Shown: in pieces, positions 60,017 to 64,000 of the stretch | How positions within the stretch are numbered: the stretch's first letter is position 1 | Layout of the letters: every line of letters begins with the position of its first letter | NCBI RefSeq assembly: GCF_000422565.1 | Contig: NZ_AUMA01000006.1 | Location: 62,001 to 126,000, forward strand | Length of the DNA stretch: 64,000 nt | Source of the DNA: Desulfovibrio aminophilus DSM 12254 | GTDB taxonomy: Bacteria; Desulfobacterota; Desulfovibrionia; Desulfovibrionales; Desulfovibrionaceae | Reading direction: 5' to 3' | Program-made: the position numbers and the translations under genes | Notes under the pieces: generated by a model | Seen by the model: the letters and a program-made list of their open reading frames with translations, nothing else | Databases searched by the model: none | What the model was told of the DNA's origin: nothing

Positions 60017-60475
60017 TTACTGGCGTCCGTTTTCGTCCAGGTCCACGGCCATGGCGCGCACCGGGCAGACCCGGGTGCATAGGCCGCAGGCCGAGCATTT
60101 GTCCACCTCGAAGATCACCTTGCGGGTGGCCTTGTCCACGGCCAGGGCTCCGGTGGGGCACATGGCCGTGCATACTCCGCAGTGGATGCAGGAGTCTTCG
60201 TCGCGGAATATCTTCTGGGCCACCGGGGTGATGCGGACGCTGTTTTCCTTGAGGTAGTTGACGCCCTTGTGAAAGTCGGTTTCCAGCCCGCTGATCTCCA
60301 GCGTCATGGTGCCTTCCTGGCGGGGGCTGATCTCGGCCTTCAGAATGTTGAAGGAGAGGTCGAAGAGGCGGGCCAGATTGCAGACCACCGGACGGCTGGA
60401 AATCCCGGGAGGGAATGTCAGATAGACGATCTTGCGGAAGCCCTTCTGGACTTCGGAACTCACTGTGGCGCTCAT
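60017..60475 (-). CDS. NIL-domain ferredoxin with two [4Fe-4S] sites
   Basis: A 152-residue protein. Residues about 15-85 form a NIL domain (KIVYLTFPPGISSRPVVCNLARLFDLSFNILKAEISPRQEGTM is the visible core, a ligand-sensing fold known from MetN-type ATPases). Residues 92-145 hold two 4Fe-4S motifs, CIHCGVCTAMCPTGAL and CSACGLCTRVCPVRAM. NIL-ferredoxins are common in sulfate reducers and methanogens, where some are linked to homocysteine formation. Here its neighbours are chemotaxis-type and envelope genes. Start ATG 60475 after GAGGAATC. Confidence 0.9.
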   Translation of the reverse strand: MSATVSSEVQKGFRKIVYLTFPPGISSRPVVCNLARLFDLSFNILKAEISPRQEGTMTLEISGLETDFHKGVNYLKENSVRITPVAQKIFRDEDSCIHCGVCTAMCPTGALAVDKATRKVIFEVDKCSACGLCTRVCPVRAMAVDLDENGRQ

Positions 60476-60523
60476 GATTCCTCTATGGAGCGGCTTCCCG
60501 GTCGTGGCGACGCCCGGGGCCGG

Positions 60524-61405
60524 TTATTTCTTCGGGTCGGCCAGGAACTGCTTGGCCCGGTTGGCCTCGGCCGTTCCGGGGTTCTTGTCGATGAGTTCCT
60601 GGAGGATGATCTTGCCCGGCTTATCCTTGCCCATCTTGTAGAAGGAGATCCCCTGCTTGAGCAAGGCCGAGCGGTACTTTGGGCTGTCCTTGTGCTTGTT
60701 GATGACGTCGTCGTAAGCCAGCACGGCCTTGGCGTAATCGCCCATCTGGTAGTAGCACTCGCCCTGCCAGAAGATGGCGTTGGGCACCAGGGTGTGCTTT
60801 TTGAACGTGGTCACGAACTCGGCGAAGTCCCGGCGGGCCTCGTCGTACTGCCGGGCCTTGAAGGCGGTGAGGCCCTTGGCGTAGAGGGCGTCGGCCGGAT
60901 CCTGGGGCGGAGCCACGGCCTCGGCGTTCTGCGCCGGAGTCGCCTGCGCCTGAGACTGCTGAGCCTGAGCCGGAGCGGTCGGTGCGGTGGCTGCGGCCTT
61001 GGCTCCCTTGCCGAGATCCACGGCGAACTGGGATTCCAGGGCCAGTTCGATGGCCTTGACTCGTTCGTCAAGCTGGGCCATGTCCACGCCGCCCTGGGGC
61101 GCCAGACGCATGTTCATGGTGTCCATCTGGCCCTTGAGGGTGGCCACCTCGGTCTTGAGGGACTCCACCTCGGCCCAGATGTCGGCCTGCTTGGCCTGCA
61201 CCGGGGCGCTGCTTTTGCGTGCCTCCTCGCGGGCCACGGCGATCTGCTCCTCAAGCTGTTTGAAGAGCTCACGGGCTTCCTGCATGGTCTGGCGGTTGCG
61301 CTGGTCCAGGGTCTGTACGTCCTGGCGTGAGGCGCAGCCCGGGGCCAGAGTCATCATGGCGGCCAGGGCGGCCAGGCCGACGGTGGTTCGGATGGTGGTC
61401 TTCAT
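60524..61405 (-). CDS. YbgF/CpoB-like tetratricopeptide lipoprotein
   Basis: A 293-residue protein with a lipoprotein signal (LAALAAMMTLAPGCASR, lipobox-like APGC), an N-terminal coiled coil (VQTLDQRNRQTMQEARELFKQLEEQ and on), an Ala/Gln linker, and TPR repeats from about residue 175 (DALYAKGLTAFKARQYDEARRDFAEFV, NAIFWQGECYYQMGDYAKAVLAYDDVI). It matches YbgF, usually encoded with tol-pal; no tol or pal gene is in this window. ATG 61405 overlaps the stop of the PLDc_N gene. Confidence 0.87.
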   Translation of the reverse strand: MKTTIRTTVGLAALAAMMTLAPGCASRQDVQTLDQRNRQTMQEARELFKQLEEQIAVAREEARKSSAPVQAKQADIWAEVESLKTEVATLKGQMDTMNMRLAPQGGVDMAQLDERVKAIELALESQFAVDLGKGAKAAATAPTAPAQAQQSQAQATPAQNAEAVAPPQDPADALYAKGLTAFKARQYDEARRDFAEFVTTFKKHTLVPNAIFWQGECYYQMGDYAKAVLAYDDVINKHKDSPKYRSALLKQGISFYKMGKDKPGKIILQELIDKNPGTAEANRAKQFLADPKK

Positions 61406-61626
61406 CGAATTTTCTGCCCCCTTTTTCTTCCGAAAATCAAATACGCCACTCCGCCCAAAAAGGGAACCAGCACGGAGAGCTGGATCCAGGCCATCTTTTC
61501 CAGGATGGACGGGAATTCCCGACGGAAGGCGTCCCAGATCGAAAACAGGCTGATGCAGACGAATATCCCCATTGGGGCGAGGATCATGATCCATTGCTCA
61601 TTGCTCAGATTCGGCAGGGGAAACAT
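61402..61626 (-). CDS. PLDc_N-domain small membrane protein
   Basis: A 74-residue protein matching the phospholipase D N-terminal (PLDc_N) membrane domain: helix WIMILAPMGIFVCISLFSIWDAF, then WIQLSVLVPFLGGVAYLIFGRKR with the family-typical G-x-x-x-Y-x-x-x-GR ending. The catalytic PLD part is absent, as in many stand-alone members. Function is unknown. It is 3 bases after lgt and overlaps the YbgF-like gene. Confidence 0.85.
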   Translation of the reverse strand: MFPLPNLSNEQWIMILAPMGIFVCISLFSIWDAFRREFPSILEKMAWIQLSVLVPFLGGVAYLIFGRKRGQKIR

Positions 61627-61629
61627 GGC

Positions 61630-62388
61630 TCAACTCCGTACGGATCGTTTGTTGGTCATCAGGAACAGGCCGAGGCCGAGGAAGAGAGCGTAGACCCCTT
61701 GGGTCACGCTGAACGGGCCGAGCTGGCCCCGGAAATCGGCCCGGAAGAATTCCACGCCGAAGCGCGACAGCGAGAACAGCACCAGGAACAGGCCCATGAG
61801 ACTGCCCGGTCTGGTCAGGCGGTCGCGCAGGGCCAGGAGGATGCCGAAGGCCAGCAGGCCGGAGAGGCTGTGGTAGAGCTGCGTGGGGTGCAGGGGCATG
61901 TTCAGGGGCACGGCCAGGGAGTGTGGGTCGGTGAAGGTCACGGCCCAGGGCATGCCGCAGAGCTGGCCGTAGCAGCATCCGGCCGAGAAGCAACCCAGGC
62001 GGCCGATGGTCTCGCCCAGGGCCAACCCCGGGGCCACGGCGTCCAGCCAGGGCAGGACGGGCTGCTTCCGCCTGCGCGCCGCGCGCCAACCCAGCCAGCC
62101 GCCCAGCATGGCGCCGCCGGAAAAGACCATGCCTCCCTCCCAAAACTGGAGGATTTCCAACGGATGTTCCAGGAAATAGGAGGGGTAGAGCAGGATGTAG
62201 AGCACCCGCGCGCCGACCAATGCGCCCACGAATACCGCGAAGGCCACGTCCGGGATACAGTCCACCGGCAGTCCCCTGCGCCGGGCTTCCCGCCAGGTCC
62301 AGCCGACGCCTCCGAGAAAGGCCAGGGCGATGAACACCCCGTATGTGTGAATGGTCACGAAACCCAGGTCAATGAGAACGGGATGCAT
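61630..62388 (-). CDS. lgt: Prolipoprotein diacylglyceryl transferase
   Basis: A 252-residue membrane enzyme that attaches diacylglycerol to lipobox cysteines. Visible segments are GGMVFSGGAMLGGWLGW, LALGETIGRLGCFSAGCCYG (Lgt signature region with Arg), LHPTQLYHSLSGLL and FGVEFFRADFRG (conserved Arg). Six to seven membrane helices are expected. The GCFSAGCCYG version, rich in Cys, replaces the E. coli GNFIN segment and is common in deltaproteobacteria. It overlaps lspA by 20 bases. Confidence 0.94.
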   Translation of the reverse strand: MHPVLIDLGFVTIHTYGVFIALAFLGGVGWTWREARRRGLPVDCIPDVAFAVFVGALVGARVLYILLYPSYFLEHPLEILQFWEGGMVFSGGAMLGGWLGWRAARRRKQPVLPWLDAVAPGLALGETIGRLGCFSAGCCYGQLCGMPWAVTFTDPHSLAVPLNMPLHPTQLYHSLSGLLAFGILLALRDRLTRPGSLMGLFLVLFSLSRFGVEFFRADFRGQLGPFSVTQGVYALFLGLGLFLMTNKRSVRS

Positions 62389-62863
62389 GCGGCTTTTTCC
62401 GGTACAGCGAGATGAGCAGGCAGAAGGCGCCCAGGGTGATGGCGATGTCGGCCACGTTGAAGGCGGGCCAGTGCCAGTCGCCCACGTAGAAGTCCAGGAA
62501 ATCGATGACCTCGCCGTAACGCACACGGTCCACCAGATTGCCCAGGGCCCCGCCCAGGATCAGGCCCAGACCGGTGATCAGGAAGGTTTCCTGGTCCGAG
62601 GCTTGGCGCAGAAGATGGAGCATGACCCCGACAGCCAGCAGGGTCACGACCACCAGGAAGGTCGTCTGCCAAGTGATGTCCACCCGGTTCAGGAAGCCGA
62701 AGGCCGATCCCTTGTTGGTCACATGAACCAAGTCGAAGAGGCCGGGGATCACGGTGCGTGACTCCCAAAGCTCCAATTTGGCCTGGACCAGGGCCTTGGT
62801 GACCAAGTCCGGGATGAGGACCGCCAGGCTCAGAACCAGGGCGATGGCGTAGCGGCGTTTCAT
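62369..62863 (-). CDS. lspA: Lipoprotein signal peptidase
   Basis: A 164-residue membrane aspartic protease that cleaves lipoprotein signals after Lgt. Four membrane helices are expected. Family motifs are FDLVHVTNKGSAFGFL, GGALGNLVDRVRYGEVIDFLDFYVG (catalytic Asp in NLVDR) and FNVADIAITLG (second catalytic Asp). Start ATG 62863, two bases after ileS. ileS-lspA is a widely conserved pair. Confidence 0.96.
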   Translation of the reverse strand: MKRRYAIALVLSLAVLIPDLVTKALVQAKLELWESRTVIPGLFDLVHVTNKGSAFGFLNRVDITWQTTFLVVVTLLAVGVMLHLLRQASDQETFLITGLGLILGGALGNLVDRVRYGEVIDFLDFYVGDWHWPAFNVADIAITLGAFCLLISLYRKKPHASRSH

Positions 62864-62865
62864 GG

Positions 62866-64000
62866 TCAGCCGATGGCCTTGAGCACGGCGGCGCAGCGCG
62901 GGCAGACGTCCGCCGGGCCGGTCGCGCCGAGTTTCTCGGAGAACTTCCAGCAGCGTTCGCACTTGCCGCCGGGGGCCGCGTCCACGGACACCCGCAGCCC
63001 TTCCACCTCCGCGGAGACGAAGACTCCGGCCGGAGCCTCGCCGGAGTCGGCCAGAGTCACCTTGGAGACGATGAAGATTTCTTCAAGTTCTGCTTGAGAG
63101 AATCCGGACAGGGCCTTGCGGATCATCTCCGGGGCGTACAGGGTCAGGGCCGTGCTTAGGGAGTGGCCGACCTTGCCCGCCTGGCGCAACGGCTCCACGG
63201 CTTTGGACGCCTCGGCGCGAACCGCCAGGAGTGTTTCCCAGGCCGCCCGTTCCTCCGTGCCCAGCTTCGGGTCCAGGGGCTCATGGCGCAGGGCGAAGAC
63301 CGTGGGATTACCGGGGTGCAGGGCCTCGGGCAGGGCCAGGAAGGCCTCCTCGGCGGTGAAGGAGAGCACCGGAGCCATGTCGGTCAGCAGGAGCATGAGC
63401 GCCTGCCAGAGCACGGTCTGGGCCGAGCGCCGCGCTACTCCGTCGGGGGCGTCGACGTAGAGCCGGTCCTTGGTGATGTCCAGGTAGAAGGCCGAGAGGT
63501 CCGTGACGCAGAGGTTGTGCAGCGTGTGGTAGACCTTGTGGAATTCATAGTCCGCGTAAGCCTGCCGCATGGTCCGGTGGGCCTTGAGCACGAGGTCCAG
63601 GGCGTAGCGGTCCAGGGAGGGCATGTCCGCCGGGGCCACGGCCTTGGAGGGGTCGAAGTCCGCGAGGTTGCCGAGGATGAAGCGGCAGGTGTTGCGGATG
63701 CGACGATAGGCGTCCACCAAGCGGGAGAGGATTTCGTCCGAGACTCGCACATCCTCCTGATAGTTCACCGCCGAGGTCCACAAACGCAGGATCTCCGCGC
63801 CGAACTTGTCGATGATCTCCTGGGGCGCGATGGTGTTGCCGATGGACTTGGACATCTTGCGGCCCTCGCCGTCCACCACGTAGCCGTGGGTCAGCACGGC
63901 CTTGTAGGGCGGCACGCCGCGTGTGCCCACCGAGGCCAGCAGCGAGCTGTGGAACCAGCCGCGGTGCTGGTCCGAGCCCTCCAGGTAGAGGTCGGCCGGG
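62866..64000 (-). CDS. ileS: Isoleucyl-tRNA synthetase, C-terminal part (5' end outside window)
   Basis: The gene runs off the right edge; the visible frame is open to 64000. It carries the class I motif KMSKS (in [15 protein letters not shown]), the [10 protein letters not shown] segment before it, an anticodon-binding helical domain, and the C-terminal zinc finger CERCWKF with CPRC, typical of IleRS. It is the promoter-proximal gene of the ileS-lspA-lgt cluster on the minus strand. Confidence 0.96.
   Translation of the reverse strand, partial: PADLYLEGSDQHRGWFHSSLLASVGTRGVPPYKAVLTHGYVVDGEGRKMSKSIGNTIAPQEIIDKFGAEILRLWTSAVNYQEDVRVSDEILSRLVDAYRRIRNTCRFILGNLADFDPSKAVAPADMPSLDRYALDLVLKAHRTMRQAYADYEFHKVYHTLHNLCVTDLSAFYLDITKDRLYVDAPDGVARRSAQTVLWQALMLLLTDMAPVLSFTAEEAFLALPEALHPGNPTVFALRHEPLDPKLGTEERAAWETLLAVRAEASKAVEPLRQAGKVGHSLSTALTLYAPEMIRKALSGFSQAELEEIFIVSKVTLADSGEAPAGVFVSAEVEGLRVSVDAAPGGKCERCWKFSEKLGATGPADVCPRCAAVLKAIG

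Overview
The window is a gene-dense, high-GC stretch of chromosome, predominantly housekeeping. The gene content (a citramalate synthase route to isoleucine, ferredoxin-thioredoxin-reductase-like protein with glutaredoxin, NIL-domain ferredoxin, CbiMQO-type nickel/cobalt importer, GH57/DUF3536 protein, stand-alone DUF2156 acyltransferase-like protein, CheW/CheZ, nadCAB) suggests an anaerobic deltaproteobacterium, most likely of the Desulfovibrio group (Desulfovibrionaceae). No 16S or other decisive marker is present, so this is inference from family content and style. I see no tRNA, rRNA, CRISPR array, insertion sequence, phage gene or plasmid gene, and no gene-free stretch longer than about 180 bases.

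Layout. 1-3.3 kb: end of a SulP-type transporter with STAS and cyclic-nucleotide-binding domains, tatA, two unrecognised genes and a HAD hydrolase. 3.4-8.1 kb: yggT, a DivIVA-like gene, two small conserved genes and ilvB-ilvN-ilvC. 8.1-15.2 kb (minus): a MATE transporter, a DUF2156 protein and an alkaline-phosphatase-superfamily protein, all overlapping, then uvrD and a thiL-trmO fusion. 15.3-20.5 kb: a short ModE-type regulator, a cbiMQO importer, an HD protein and an oppD-oppF ATPase pair without permeases. 20.6-26.4 kb: trmFO and a YhcH-family gene; a structured intergenic element; glutaredoxin plus FTR-like protein; a polar amino acid importer without its ATPase, behind tmk. 26.5-33.7 kb: a YhaM-like OB/HD protein, surE, fba, gap, a GH57 protein and a metallo-beta-lactamase-fold protein.

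33.7-40.2 kb is a long minus-strand operon (pdxJ, acpS, nnr, CBS protein, tsaE, lysC, cimA and the MBL-fold gene). 40.3-42.7 kb: UDP-glucose dehydrogenase, a small unknown gene and cheW. 42.7-53.5 kb (plus): mfd, two SurA-like chaperones, a RodZ-like gene, recO, glyQ-glyS and rpsT. 53.6-57.1 kb: nadC-nadA-nadB (minus). 57.3-64 kb: mgtE, then on the minus strand ileS (partial), lspA, lgt, a PLDc_N membrane protein, a YbgF-like lipoprotein, a NIL ferredoxin, a PilZ protein and a CheZ-like protein.

How it fits together. IlvB/N/C with CimA and LysC cover branched-chain and aspartate-family amino acid synthesis, with isoleucine carbon probably coming from citramalate. Lgt and LspA process the lipoproteins encoded here (the SurA-like lipoprotein and YbgF). 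NadB, NadA and NadC make NAD precursors, and Nnr repairs damaged NAD(P)H. CheW, CheZ and PilZ point to a motile, c-di-GMP-responsive cell. I found no convincing new defence or mobile system. The most distinctive items are the ThiL-TrmO fusion, the Grx/FTR-like pair with a changed CxC motif, the coupled MATE-DUF2156-phosphodiesterase cassette, and a strong terminator hairpin lying on the nominal 5' end of mfd.
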